Part shown: piece by piece, positions 34,930 through 44,507 of the stretch
Layout of the letters: each line of letters begins with the position of its first letter
Position numbering within the stretch: position 1 is the first letter of the stretch
Source of the DNA: UBA7434 sp042090785
GTDB lineage: Bacteria > Pseudomonadota > Gammaproteobacteria > Pseudomonadales > UBA7434
Length of the DNA: 64,000 bases
NCBI GenBank assembly: GCA_042090785.1
Contig: JBELIP010000008.1
Location: forward strand, 1-64,000
Reading direction: 5' to 3'
Program-made: the position numbers and the translations under genes
The notes under the pieces: generated by a model
The model's database searches: none
Seen by the model: the letters and a program-made list of their open reading frames with translations, nothing else
What the model was told of the DNA's origin: nothing

Positions 34930-35772
34930 TCATGCAATTTTTTCTATTTGCATGCTGGACAATAAATCGATATTAAAAATAGCTTCGACAGAAGGCACCG
35001 CACTAATCACTCGCGATACAACTTCGGCATAATTATCTTCGCCTAAATGTGCTAACGCACCTAACAAAATATCACTGACGTACTCTTCTTCTGGTACGTC
35101 TGACAACCATTGTTCAGACACAACACCTGCCAATGAAGCAGCATAGACCAAATCAGTTTGTTTAAAATCTAGCTGCTCTGAGTCAAATAAAAGACAGTGA
35201 CTTCGCTCAACAACATCAATAATTTTTTTAGGGAAACGCCAGCTCTTTAATAACAAAGCGCCAGCTTCAGCATGATCCATACCCCAATTACGCTGCTCCA
35301 ACAAAACAAGATCATAGTGGTTTCTAGCCGTGTTATACATCGTAATATATTCATCACCCAGCACTTCACTAAGCACTAATATACCAACATCTTGTAACAT
35401 AGCGGCTACATAGATATCGCCTCGGCTTAGTCCAGCAATACTGTCGCCTAGCTCACTAGCAACCAACGCAGTTAAAATACTTTTACGCCAGTAACGCTGA
35501 TGATCAAATGTGTATGACGACGATTCACTATCACGAAGCATTTTTATAAGTGCTGATGACAAAGCAACACTCATCGCTAAATTCACGCCGAGTATGGCAA
35601 TGGCCTGCGTAACGTTTGTGACTTCACGCCGAAACGGAAAAAAAGAGGAGTTAGTTATTTGAAACAGCTTTGCCGACAAGGCCGGATCTTGGCTAATAAC
35701 CCCCGCCACTTTCGCCGCATAAAGGTCTTCATCATTGTGGAGCTCAATGATTTTTATTGCAATTGCAGGCAA
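34930..35772 (-). CDS. HDOD domain protein with an in-frame stop near its expected start
   Basis: A 280-residue HDOD (HD-related output) domain protein. It contains the family start PAIAIKIIEL, DPALSAKLFQITNSSFF, VTQAIAILG, and the later ELGDSIAGLSRGDIYVAAMLQDVGILVL. HDOD proteins often act in signalling or motility. The visible frame begins at TTG 35772 with no ribosome-binding site. Just upstream, in the same frame, are 14 codons from ATG 35823 (MISNLAQRIVACDN), then TAA at 35779-35781, then PV and the HDOD start. That reads as one N-terminus interrupted by a stop, so the gene may be a recent pseudogene, use the TTG, or contain a sequencing error. Confidence 0.8.
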   Translation of the reverse strand: MPAIAIKIIELHNDEDLYAAKVAGVISQDPALSAKLFQITNSSFFPFRREVTNVTQAIAILGVNLAMSVALSSALIKMLRDSESSSYTFDHQRYWRKSILTALVASELGDSIAGLSRGDIYVAAMLQDVGILVLSEVLGDEYITMYNTARNHYDLVLLEQRNWGMDHAEAGALLLKSWRFPKKIIDVVERSHCLLFDSEQLDFKQTDLVYAASLAGVVSEQWLSDVPEEEYVSDILLGALAHLGEDNYAEVVSRVISAVPSVEAIFNIDLLSSMQIEKIA

Positions 35773-36180
35773 TACGGGTTAATTATCACAAGCAACAATA
35801 CGCTGGGCAAGATTAGAAATCATAGAATATATCGAATGTAAAAGAAAAATAAATAACAAAGCTAAAACAAGTGTAGACACACTTTAACAACACCTCGTTA
35901 ATTCTTTACAATTCAAGCTATCATTCCAACGAAAAAAGAGACACCGTTCGAAAAAATGCCCATCCTATTTTTTAATCAACCAGAACGAGCTCATAATACA
36001 ACATTTAAGCTTTAACTTTTTCTCAAATATTACGTCGATAAAACGAAAAATGGCCATCAGAATAAACCCTGACAGCCATTGTTCATTTAAAGGTGTAGAT
36101 CGTTTTTTGCTTAACTAATGACTACTAAAAATCACGCCACGCTCATACTAAGCCAGTGTTCTACCACAAAAGATAAACAA
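35773..36180. other. Intergenic region between the HDOD gene and the phosphoglycerate dehydrogenase gene
   Basis: The 50 bases nearest the HDOD gene are its likely lost N-terminus (see 35779-35823). The rest is AT-rich and should hold the HDOD promoter. The terminator of the dehydrogenase gene is at 36043-36080. Nothing else is distinct. Confidence 0.5.
36043..36080 (-). terminator. Terminator of the phosphoglycerate dehydrogenase gene
   Basis: On the reverse strand AATGGC-TG-TCAG pairs with CTGA-TG-GCCATT around an eight-base loop with one two-base internal mismatch. TTTTTCGTTTT follows. Confidence 0.7.
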
Positions 36181-37347
36181 CTAGAGCGAGCGCACGCTAA
36201 TAACGCCATCAACTTTCGACAGCTGCTCTAGCATAACCTCTGATGGCGACTGATCAATATCAATCAAGTTGTAAGCAATCTCGCCACGACTCTTATTGAG
36301 TAAGTCGATAACATTAATATTATGCTCTGCCAAAATAGACGTAATACTGCCCAGCATATTTGTGACATTCTTATTGGATACCGATAAGCGATAACCGGTT
36401 GTTCGCTCTAATACTGCATGAGGGAAATTAACCGAATTCACAATATTACCGTTTTCCAAATAATCTTGAAGTTGATTAGCTGCCATAACTGCGCAGTTCT
36501 CTTCTGCTTCGTCTGTGCTAGCACCTATGTGCGGCATCAATATCATATCATCTCGACCAATCATCCCAGGCTTGGGAAAATCGGCAATATAAGCACCTAA
36601 AACACCGGCATCTAACGAATCAATGACTGCATCGCCATCAACAATTTCTGAACGGGCAAAGTTTAATAACTTACAGCCTTTTTTAACCGACTTCAGTGTC
36701 TCGGCATTAATTAAATTTCTTGTGGCATCTAATACCGGTAAATGCAAAGTAATAAAATCAGACTTAGCTAGCAAGCCATCAAGGCTATCCATTTTTTTAA
36801 CATCACTTGATAGGCGCCAAGCGGCTTCGATTGAAATTGCGGGGTCATAACCAACAACCTGCATTCCCATCATTAAAGCCATATTAGCTACTTGAGAACC
36901 AATAGCACCAAGGCCAACAACGCCTAATGTTTTACCTTGTATTTCACTGCCTTTAAAGTTTTTCTTTTCTTTTTCTAGCAGCTTATTCATGGCATCAGCA
37001 TCGTCCATGCTGGCAAGTCCATCAACATAAGCAATACCCGAAACAATACCACGTGAACCCAGTAACAAACCGGCCATAATTAACTCTTTAACCGCATTAG
37101 CATTAGCGCCTGGTGCGTTAAAAACCACAACACCTTGTTCGCTACACCAGTCTACTGGCACATTATTAACACCCGCACCCGCTCGGCCAATAGCTTTAAC
37201 GTCAGCTGTAATTTCTTCTGGTTGTAACTTATGGCTGCGCAATAAAATGGCATCAGCGTTTTCAGCTTCGGGGCTCACACTATAATTAACACCGAATTGA
37301 TCTAACCCTATCTGGGCAATATTATTAAAAGTTTTTACGTTAAACAC
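36181..37347 (-). CDS. serA: D-3-phosphoglycerate dehydrogenase family protein with ACT domain
   Basis: Oxidises 3-phosphoglycerate in serine synthesis. 388 residues in the short PGDH layout: substrate domain (ILLRSHKL, GRAGAGVNNVPVDWC), Rossmann NAD domain with GVVGLGAIGSQVANMA and the usual Asp in VVGYDPAIS, catalytic region with LLNFARSEIVDGDAV, MPHIGASTDEAEENC, and a C-terminal ACT domain (VSNKNVTNMLGSITSILAEHNINVIDLLNKS). The ACT domain usually gives serine feedback. It stands alone, with no serC or serB nearby. Confidence 0.92.
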   Translation of the reverse strand: MFNVKTFNNIAQIGLDQFGVNYSVSPEAENADAILLRSHKLQPEEITADVKAIGRAGAGVNNVPVDWCSEQGVVVFNAPGANANAVKELIMAGLLLGSRGIVSGIAYVDGLASMDDADAMNKLLEKEKKNFKGSEIQGKTLGVVGLGAIGSQVANMALMMGMQVVGYDPAISIEAAWRLSSDVKKMDSLDGLLAKSDFITLHLPVLDATRNLINAETLKSVKKGCKLLNFARSEIVDGDAVIDSLDAGVLGAYIADFPKPGMIGRDDMILMPHIGASTDEAEENCAVMAANQLQDYLENGNIVNSVNFPHAVLERTTGYRLSVSNKNVTNMLGSITSILAEHNINVIDLLNKSRGEIAYNLIDIDQSPSEVMLEQLSKVDGVISVRSL

Positions 37348-37405
37348 TCGCTATGTCTCCAAAACAATACGGCATTAAACCGTATACTTTATAAAATTAA
37401 ATGGA

Positions 37406-37451
37406 AATAAAAATTAAAATCGAAGCTGAAGTATAAGAACGACAGCTTCGA
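37406..37451 (-). terminator. Terminator of ppiD
   Basis: TCGAAGCTG and CAGCTTCGA (37420-37451) pair around 14 bases. On the reverse strand the stem is followed by TTTTAATTTTTATTT. Confidence 0.7.
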
Positions 37452-37501
37452 AAAAATTGCACTCTGGAAGTCAGTACAACGACAATATCAAAAAATAATT
37501 A

Positions 37502-39397
37502 TTAAAATCGTTCAATCTCTGCTGTCGATTCTAGAGCTTGCATGTAAGTAGTAATGTCTTGCTGCCCTACTATATTTTGTAATTGCTGAGCAAAAAGCGC
37601 TTTTTCTTGCTCGCTAGATTCATCCGCCTTAGTCTCAACGTTAGTAATGCTATATAAATAAACATCACCAGAATTACTGACCAACGACAAAACCTCTTCA
37701 CCTTCTTTACTAACACGCGGCGCTTCAAAAGCAGCTTTTAAGAGTTCAAAATCAACATCGGTTGTATTGCGTGACAATGTTGAATTTGATGCCGTGTAAC
37801 CTGCACTTTTTGCCGCTTCATCTAAAGACTTGCCTTGCGCAATATCTGCTGTAATTGCTTGCTCAATTAATGCCAATTTAGCGCTACCTTTTTCACGCAA
37901 CACAATCGGTGAAATTTGAGCTAACACTTCGTCAAGCTGAAGCTGACGAGGCTCAAACACTTCTTTAACTCGAAGAATAACACTGTGATCAGGTGCCAAC
38001 TCAACCACATCACTATTTGCTTCGTCTATGAGTACCTCACTACTAAATGCCGCAGTAAGAATACGTTCATCACTTAACAATAAAGACGAGTCAGCAGATA
38101 AAACTGGGCCGCTTCGATTGAGAGCTGAAGATGTTTTTACTTCTAAATCGAGCATTTTCGCAGGCTCATTTAAGTCTGCCGCATTAAAGGCGAGATCGGC
38201 AGCTTGCTCAAGCATACCCACATATTTCGCTTGCGCCGCACGAATTTGTATTTGCTCGATAATCATGGCACGAGAATCATCAATACTCGCCATTTCAACA
38301 ACTTCAATGTCATTTACAGTAATTAAATGTAAACCTGCATCAGTCTCAATAGGCTCTGAAACCTCATTAAGTGCTAAAGCAAAAATAGCATTTTCAAATG
38401 CTTCTGGATAAGTACCGTCTTGCTGGGCATAGCCAAGCGCACCACCCTCTGCGGCACTACCGCCATCTTGTGAAGCTGTTTTAGCTAGCTCAGCAAAATC
38501 CGCACCCGCTTCTATTTGCAATTTCAAGGCAGCTAATTCTTCTAACGCTTGCTCTTTGCTTTGCTCATCATTAACTTCTAACAAAATATGCGCAACACTT
38601 CTACTTTCGCTTTGCTCAAACTGCTCGCTTTGCAAAGCGTATTCAGCAGCTACTTGATCATCGCTTACAGGCTCGTATAAATCTTCTCGACGCAACTCGA
38701 TATATTCAATAACGACTTGTTGCTCACTCATATAGTCGGATTGATTAGCTTGATAATAGTCAAGCGCATCTTCATCAGTCACCACAATATCTTTGATGAC
38801 ATCAGCAACCGGCAATTTTAACCAGTTAACATCGCGACTCTCATTGAAAATATCTAACAAAATTTGACTAGAGAAAGGTACCGAAAAATTACTTGCCGCA
38901 AGCCCCACAGATAATTGACGCTCTTGAATATCACTGGCAATTTGCGCCTTCAACAAAGGCAATGACAGCCTTTGGTTAGCAAGAAAGCCATTCAACAAAT
39001 CAATAGAAAAACGCCCATCAACTTGAAAGTTAGGCGTGCTCGTAATTAATTTTTCAACCATAAGATCTGGCACACCCATAGACATGTCGGCCATTGCCTG
39101 ATTAATCAGCGTTCTACGCGTCAGACTTTCTATAGCTATAGGAGCTAGGTTTTCTTCAGTCAGCTGCGAATAGTCAGGGTTTTCACCCATTTGAGATAGC
39201 ATTTGATTTCTAACTATCTGCATTTCTAATAACAGCTCATTCTGATCGATAGTTTCACCATTAACGTTAAGCACATCGCCTACGCCACCACCATCGACTA
39301 ACGAACCGACACCAAAGAAAACAAATGGGACAATCATAATGCCCAAAATCACCTTAGCGGCTTTACCTTTAACATTGTCACGAATTGATCGAAGCAT
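37502..39397 (-). CDS. ppiD: Periplasmic chaperone / peptidyl-prolyl isomerase PpiD (SurA-like)
   Basis: An inner-membrane-anchored folding factor for exported proteins. I start at ATG 39397 (MLRSIRDNVKGKAAKVIL), the conserved PpiD N-terminus; a longer frame adds 11 residues. About 631 residues: one membrane helix at about 15-35 (VILGIMIVPFVFFGVGSLVD), a SurA-type N-terminal chaperone region, and a parvulin domain near 270-360 (SRSVAHILLEVNDEQ, GADFAELAKTASQDGGSAAEGGALGY). A long helical C-terminus follows. It is next to hupB and lon, the standard order. Confidence 0.95.
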   Translation of the reverse strand: MLRSIRDNVKGKAAKVILGIMIVPFVFFGVGSLVDGGGVGDVLNVNGETIDQNELLLEMQIVRNQMLSQMGENPDYSQLTEENLAPIAIESLTRRTLINQAMADMSMGVPDLMVEKLITSTPNFQVDGRFSIDLLNGFLANQRLSLPLLKAQIASDIQERQLSVGLAASNFSVPFSSQILLDIFNESRDVNWLKLPVADVIKDIVVTDEDALDYYQANQSDYMSEQQVVIEYIELRREDLYEPVSDDQVAAEYALQSEQFEQSESRSVAHILLEVNDEQSKEQALEELAALKLQIEAGADFAELAKTASQDGGSAAEGGALGYAQQDGTYPEAFENAIFALALNEVSEPIETDAGLHLITVNDIEVVEMASIDDSRAMIIEQIQIRAAQAKYVGMLEQAADLAFNAADLNEPAKMLDLEVKTSSALNRSGPVLSADSSLLLSDERILTAAFSSEVLIDEANSDVVELAPDHSVILRVKEVFEPRQLQLDEVLAQISPIVLREKGSAKLALIEQAITADIAQGKSLDEAAKSAGYTASNSTLSRNTTDVDFELLKAAFEAPRVSKEGEEVLSLVSNSGDVYLYSITNVETKADESSEQEKALFAQQLQNIVGQQDITTYMQALESTAEIERF

Positions 39398-39410
39398 ATT
39401 GATTTCACTC

Positions 39411-39449
39411 AAAAAAAAATAGCGCATCATTCCAATAAAATTGATGCGC
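39411..39449 (-). terminator. Terminator of hupB
   Basis: GCGCATCA at 39422-39429 pairs with TGATGCGC at 39442-39449, and on the reverse strand nine T follow. It sits immediately before the ppiD start, so ppiD must rely on a promoter within this stretch or on read-through. Confidence 0.85.
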
Positions 39450-39540
39450 CATTTTGCGGTTTTTAACTTTTATCGATAATTTAAATCTTAGACATCAAGC
39501 TAAGCACTGACACATGGCATAGCTTTGATCTTAGGTTTAT

Positions 39541-39813
39541 TTAGTTGACGGCATCTTTTAATGCTTTACCCGCTTTGAAGCCAGGAACGCGTGATGCTTT
39601 AATTTCAATAGGCTCACCAGTCTGTGGATTACGGCCCGTTCTAGCTGCTCGATCCTTAACCTGAAATGTACCAAAACCGACCAAAGCAACTTGATCACCC
39701 TCTTTCAAAGCATCAGCAATAGTATCGACAGTTGCATCAAGTGCTCTGCCAGCTGCTGCTTTAGAAATATCTGCAGACTGTGCAATCGCGTCAATTAAGT
39801 CTGATTTATTCAT
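39541..39813 (-). CDS. hupB: DNA-binding protein HU-beta
   Basis: A histone-like nucleoid protein. 90 residues, the standard HU length: MNKSDLIDAIAQSADISKAAAGRALDA, GFGTFQVKDRAARTGRNPQTG with the DNA-inserting Pro in RNPQTGEP, and a C-terminal VPGFKAGKALKDAVN. The order lon-hupB-ppiD is that of E. coli and Pseudomonas. Confidence 0.98.
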   Translation of the reverse strand: MNKSDLIDAIAQSADISKAAAGRALDATVDTIADALKEGDQVALVGFGTFQVKDRAARTGRNPQTGEPIEIKASRVPGFKAGKALKDAVN

Positions 39814-40011
39814 TCTTTGTCCCCTAGGAGTATTATTTAGAAGTAATGTTTATTTGAAGCTGAAAGCACCAACGCTGCCAACCATATATTCAATTTTTGT
39901 AAAGACAGCATTTTACACCAAGTGAGGCCGTAACGGTCAAGAAACCACGGCTTTACAGGGCCATTTTATGCAAAAAAAGAGTTAAAAAAGGACTGGAAAA
40001 TCAAAATAAAG

Positions 40012-40042
40012 CAAAAGCTGAAGACGCGGGCACGTCTTCAGC
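40012..40042 (-). terminator. Terminator of lon
   Basis: GCTGAAGACG and CGTCTTCAGC (40017-40042) form a perfect 10-bp stem around CGGGCA, and on the reverse strand TTTTGCTTTATTTTG follows. Confidence 0.8.
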
Positions 40043-40062
40043 TAAAAAGCCTCAAAAATCAA

Positions 40063-42501
40063 TCAATGTGTTTTTACGCGGCCATCCTGACCACAGTCAG
40101 AATTGTTATCCCCTTGGACGTTCGCTGCGGTTCCAGCTGTTTGATTAAATGCCTCATCGCTCAAAGGATCAGGCATTCTCTCTAGAGCAATCTCTAGCAC
40201 TTCATCTAACCATTTCACCGGTTTAATAGTCAGCGCATCTTTAATATTCTCTGGAATATCTTTGAGGTCGCGCTCATTTTCATCGGGAATAACAACAGTT
40301 TTAATGCCACCACGATGGGCAGCAAGAAGTTTTTCTTTTAACCCACCAATGGGCAGTACTTGACCTCGCAAGGTAATTTCTCCGGTCATAGCGACATCCG
40401 AACGCACAGGAATTTGAGTTAGCGATGAAACCAGTGCCGTACACATCCCAACACCAGCGCTTGGTCCATCTTTTGGCGTTGCACCTTCTGGTACATGGAA
40501 ATGACAATCAACTTTTTCATGGAAATTAGCCGCCACTCCCAACACTTGAGCGCGCGAACGAACAACCGTAGTTGCCGCAAGAATTGACTCTTGCATAACG
40601 TCACCCAACGAACCTGTTTTAACCTGTCGGCCTTTACCTGGCACGGTAGCAACCTCGATGGTGAGTAACTCGCCCCCCACCTGCGTCCAAGCTAAGCCCG
40701 TAACCTGACCAATACGGTTTTCTTCATCCGCCTGGCCGTATTTGAATTTCTCAACACCACTATAAACAGCTAAGTTATCTTCATTAATAATGACAGGCGC
40801 ACTGACCTCTTTCGCTGTAATGGCTTTAACAACTTTACGAATAACCTTGGCGATTTGTCGATCTAATGAACGCACTCCCGCTTCACGCGTATAGTGACGA
40901 ATCAGTGAAACCAATGCAGAATTTTCTACCTGTAATTCACCTGCTTTAACACCATTATCTTTAAGCTGCTTTGGCAATAAATAACGCTCAGCAATATTCA
41001 ACTTTTCGTCTTCGGTATAACCAGGAATACGAATAACTTCCATACGATCAAGCAGCGGCGCAGGAATATTCATAGAGTTGGATGTACAGACAAACATGAT
41101 ATCTGACAAATCATAATCAACTTCAAGATAGTGATCATTAAAGGTATGGTTCTGTTCTGGATCTAACACTTCTAACAAGGCTGATGCCGGGTCACCGCGA
41201 TTATCCATACCCATTTTATCTATTTCATCTAACAAAAATAATGGGTTTTTAACGCCTGTCTTAGAAAGTTTTTGAATGATTTTTCCGGGCATTGAACCAA
41301 TGTAAGTACGTCGGTGACCACGAATTTCTGACTCATCTCGTACACCACCAAGCGCCATACGCACAAACTTACGATTGGTGGCTCGCGCTAAAGATTCACC
41401 TAATGAGGTTTTACCTACCCCCGGTGGACCAACCAAACATAACACCGGCCCTTTTAATTTCTTGACGCGCTTTTGAACCGCAAGGTATTCAACTATGCGA
41501 TCTTTTACTTCTTCCAAACCAAAGTGATCTTCGTTTAGAATTTTTTCTGCGCGAATTAAATCATGACGAATTTTACTGCGCTTTTTCCACGGCACACCAA
41601 CTAAGCAATCTATATAGCTTCTAACGACAGATGCTTCGGCTGACATCGGTGACATCATTTTCAGCTTGGATAATTCGGCGTTGACTTTTTTCTCGGCCTC
41701 TTCTGGCATACCTGCTTCATTTATTTTATTTTGCAGCTCATCAAATTCGTTAGGGACTTCTTCCATATCGCCGAGTTCTTTTTGAATGGCTTTCATCTGC
41801 TCATTGAGATAATACTCGCGCTGAGATTTTTCCATTTGCTTTTTAACGCGGCCGCGAATCTTTTTCTCGACACGATGAAGGTCAATTTCTTCATCCATAA
41901 AACCCATTAATAACTCAGCGCGTTCAGCAACTTCAAGCGCTTCAAGAATTTCTTGTTTCTGATTGACTTCTAAGGCTAAGTGAGTAGCAATAGTATCGAC
42001 AAAGCGAGCAACAGAATCGATACCAGAGAGTGAAGATAATACTTCGGCAGGTACTTTTTTACTGACTTTAACGTACTGCTCAAATTGTGAATTCAAAACG
42101 GCTATTAACTCTGCCGCAGATTTATCGTCAGCTGCATGCTCATCAATTAATTCAACTTCAGCATCAATAAAGGCTAGGCCATCGTCTTCATCCATGCTCT
42201 CGATTTCTTGCATTGATAAGATAGTTGCTCGGCTGCCACCTTCGACTAATACTTTAACCGTCCCATCGGGGAGTTTAAGCATTTGTAAAATAGTAGAGAC
42301 AGTACCAACGGTATAAAGCGTTTCGACCGAGGGATCATCGACCTCAGCTTCCATTTGAGAAACTAACAGTATTTGTTTGTCGGCTGACATAGCCGCATCA
42401 AGGGCTCTAATTGATTTTTCACGACCAACAAAAAGGGGAACAACCATTTGCGGGTAAACGACAACATCACGTAATGGTAGTAGCGGAAGCTTTAAGGCCA
42501 T
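40063..42501 (-). CDS. lon: ATP-dependent protease Lon
   Basis: A cytoplasmic AAA+ protease that degrades damaged and regulatory proteins. 812 residues: an N-terminal LON domain (LPLLPLRDVVVYPQMVVPLFVGR), coiled helical linker, Walker A GPPGVGKTSLG, Walker B (PLFLLDEIDKMG), and the C-terminal protease with catalytic Ser in PKDGPSAGVGM and Lys in GGLKEKLLAAHRGG. The tail after about residue 780 (FNQTAGTAANVQGDNNSDCG) is low-complexity and not conserved. AGAGGT precedes the ATG. Confidence 0.98.
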   Translation of the reverse strand: MALKLPLLPLRDVVVYPQMVVPLFVGREKSIRALDAAMSADKQILLVSQMEAEVDDPSVETLYTVGTVSTILQMLKLPDGTVKVLVEGGSRATILSMQEIESMDEDDGLAFIDAEVELIDEHAADDKSAAELIAVLNSQFEQYVKVSKKVPAEVLSSLSGIDSVARFVDTIATHLALEVNQKQEILEALEVAERAELLMGFMDEEIDLHRVEKKIRGRVKKQMEKSQREYYLNEQMKAIQKELGDMEEVPNEFDELQNKINEAGMPEEAEKKVNAELSKLKMMSPMSAEASVVRSYIDCLVGVPWKKRSKIRHDLIRAEKILNEDHFGLEEVKDRIVEYLAVQKRVKKLKGPVLCLVGPPGVGKTSLGESLARATNRKFVRMALGGVRDESEIRGHRRTYIGSMPGKIIQKLSKTGVKNPLFLLDEIDKMGMDNRGDPASALLEVLDPEQNHTFNDHYLEVDYDLSDIMFVCTSNSMNIPAPLLDRMEVIRIPGYTEDEKLNIAERYLLPKQLKDNGVKAGELQVENSALVSLIRHYTREAGVRSLDRQIAKVIRKVVKAITAKEVSAPVIINEDNLAVYSGVEKFKYGQADEENRIGQVTGLAWTQVGGELLTIEVATVPGKGRQVKTGSLGDVMQESILAATTVVRSRAQVLGVAANFHEKVDCHFHVPEGATPKDGPSAGVGMCTALVSSLTQIPVRSDVAMTGEITLRGQVLPIGGLKEKLLAAHRGGIKTVVIPDENERDLKDIPENIKDALTIKPVKWLDEVLEIALERMPDPLSDEAFNQTAGTAANVQGDNNSDCGQDGRVKTH

Positions 42502-42694
42502 TTTATACCTCTAAAATAACGGATAGATGGTGTTAGCCTTGGGCTTGCAGCACATCAATAGCGCCTAATAAAAACTCTTTGGCAAATACACCTTGTTTAG
42601 ATTAAGTTATACGTTAATAGATCTCAATAAGACCAAAACACACATAACGATTCAAACACTATTGATATATGGAGCCACAAATCCAATTTACAAC

Positions 42695-42729
42695 CCCTCT
42701 AAAGACTGTTGATTAAAGCCATTAGAGGG
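42695..42729 (-). terminator. Possible terminator of clpX
   Basis: CCCTCTAA and TTAGAGGG pair over eight bases around a 19-base interval, starting 7 bp past the clpX stop. No T-run follows on the reverse strand, so confidence is low. Confidence 0.35.
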
Positions 42730-42735
42730 TGTGGT

Positions 42736-44013
42736 TTAAGATTCGTCTGAAGCAGTTTTAGCTGTATCTTGATAAACAATTAAAGGTTCCGAGTCGCCTG
42801 TTATTACCGAGCTATCAATAACGACTTTGGAAACGCCCACTTGTGAAGGGATTTTATACATGGTGTCTAATAATACTGACTCGAGTATTGAGCGAAGACC
42901 TCGAGCACCCGTTTTGCGCACCATCGCTCGCGTCGCAATTGCGCGCAAAGCATCTTCACGAAAATCGATATCAACACCTTCCATTTCAAACAGCTTTCCA
43001 TACTGTCGAGTCAATGAATTTTTAGGCTCAGTCAAAATCCGCACTAAAGCGTCTTGATCAAGCTCTTCAAGTGTCGCAATGACAGGCAAGCGCCCAACAA
43101 ATTCAGGAATTAAACCGTATCGAACTAAATCTTCTGGCTCTAAATCCTGTAACACCTCACCAAAATCTTTTTTCTCATCCTTGCTTTTTACTTCGGCGTT
43201 AAAACCAATACCGCTCTTTTCAGAACGATCACGAATCACTTTATCCAACCCAGCAAACGCGCCGCCACAAATAAATAAAATGTTAGAGGTATCAACTTGA
43301 AGAAACTCTTGCTGAGGATGTTTTCGACCACCTTGTGGCGGTACAGAAGCAACCGTGCCTTCAATCAACTTCAATAAGGCCTGCTGAACCCCCTCGCCGG
43401 AAACGTCACGGGTAATTGATGGGTTATCTGATTTTCTGGAAATTTTGTCAATTTCATCAATATAAACGATACCAACCTGAGCTTTTTCTACATCGTAATC
43501 GCACTTTTGCAATAACTTTTGAATAATGTTTTCAACATCTTCGCCCACATAACCGGCTTCGGTTAAGGTGGTTGCATCGGCAATAGTAAAGGGCACATCT
43601 AACAATCGCGCTAAGGTTTCGGCTAGAAGTGTTTTACCACTTCCCGTTGGGCCAACCAGTAAGATATTACTTTTACCTAACTCTATGCCTTCTTTTTCTA
43701 CACTATCGTGGCGTAAACGCTTGTAGTGGTTGTATACAGCTACGGCGAGGACTTTTTTAGCACGCTGTTGACCAATAACATATTCATCAAGAATATTATC
43801 AATCTCAACTGGTGTTGGTAATTGGTCTTGCCCACCTTCTGATGTGCTTTCTTGAACTTCTTCACGAATAATATCGTTACAAAGGTCCACACATTCATCA
43901 CAAATAAATACCGAGGGGCCGGCTATTAATTTGCGAACTTCGTGCTGGCTTTTGCCACAAAACGAACAGTAAAGCAGTTTTCCGTTATCGCCGTCTTTGC
44001 TGTCTTCAGTCAT
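42736..44013 (-). CDS. clpX: ClpXP ATP-dependent unfoldase subunit ClpX
   Basis: Unfolds substrates and feeds them to ClpP. 425 residues. The N-terminal zinc-binding domain has CSFCGKSQHEVRKLIAGPSVFICDECVDLC. The AAA+ core has Walker A GPTGSGKTLLAE, Walker B IVYIDEIDKI, the GYVGEDVE pore loop, and an IGF-type loop (KSGIGFNAEVKS) for ClpP docking. It lies downstream of clpP as usual, but across a long 494-bp gap. Confidence 0.98.
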   Translation of the reverse strand: MTEDSKDGDNGKLLYCSFCGKSQHEVRKLIAGPSVFICDECVDLCNDIIREEVQESTSEGGQDQLPTPVEIDNILDEYVIGQQRAKKVLAVAVYNHYKRLRHDSVEKEGIELGKSNILLVGPTGSGKTLLAETLARLLDVPFTIADATTLTEAGYVGEDVENIIQKLLQKCDYDVEKAQVGIVYIDEIDKISRKSDNPSITRDVSGEGVQQALLKLIEGTVASVPPQGGRKHPQQEFLQVDTSNILFICGGAFAGLDKVIRDRSEKSGIGFNAEVKSKDEKKDFGEVLQDLEPEDLVRYGLIPEFVGRLPVIATLEELDQDALVRILTEPKNSLTRQYGKLFEMEGVDIDFREDALRAIATRAMVRKTGARGLRSILESVLLDTMYKIPSQVGVSKVVIDSSVITGDSEPLIVYQDTAKTASDES

Positions 44014-44507
44014 GGGATATAAACCTCATACCTTAATGTAAATTTTTGAATGTGATTTGATCAATCTGATCATTTCAACCGTGTCGATGACGCATAGCGA
44101 AAGGCTACTGCTCATACTTTTAAGCTATATGTCATACCTTTAAGCTATAAACAGGCATATCTTACGGCTATTTTTGACATCCCTTTATACGAAAACGCTC
44201 CGCTTTTTAAAAGGCTTTTCTTGTATTAGTAACTCTAGCACTAGTATGAATAAATAGTTTGCTTGAGAGCCATAATTACGCCCACGCAGACCACAAATTG
44301 AGACAGAATCAGGAAAAGCCAATAAGGGTTACGTTTTTTATAATTAAATTCTAGGTAAAACTTTATTAAATCAAGGGCTTAGTCATATATATAACGACTA
44401 ATATTATATACGGCACAAGCCCTTTGATGGATTATTTTTTGTCACCACTGTAATCGGCAACACAGGCTTGCCAATAAACAAGTGACAAGCCTTTACCTGC
44501 TTTAAAC
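44014..44507. other. Long clpP-clpX intergenic region with repeats and hairpins
   Basis: In most relatives this gap is short. Here it holds a 20-bp tandem repeat at 44112-44151 (TCATACTTTTAAGCTATATG then TCATACCTTTAAGCTATAAA). A nested hairpin follows at 44371-44427 (TCAAGGGCTT pairing with AAGCCCTTTGA around an inner TTAGTC...GACTAA). Close to the clpP stop lies an AGGCTTG/CAAGCCT hairpin that competes with a TTGTCAC/GTGACAA pairing. clpX probably has its own promoter here. Confidence 0.55.
44112..44151. repeat. 20-bp tandem repeat, two copies
   Basis: The units at 44112-44131 and 44132-44151 match at 17 of 20 positions. They lie in the clpP-clpX gap. Confidence 0.7.
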
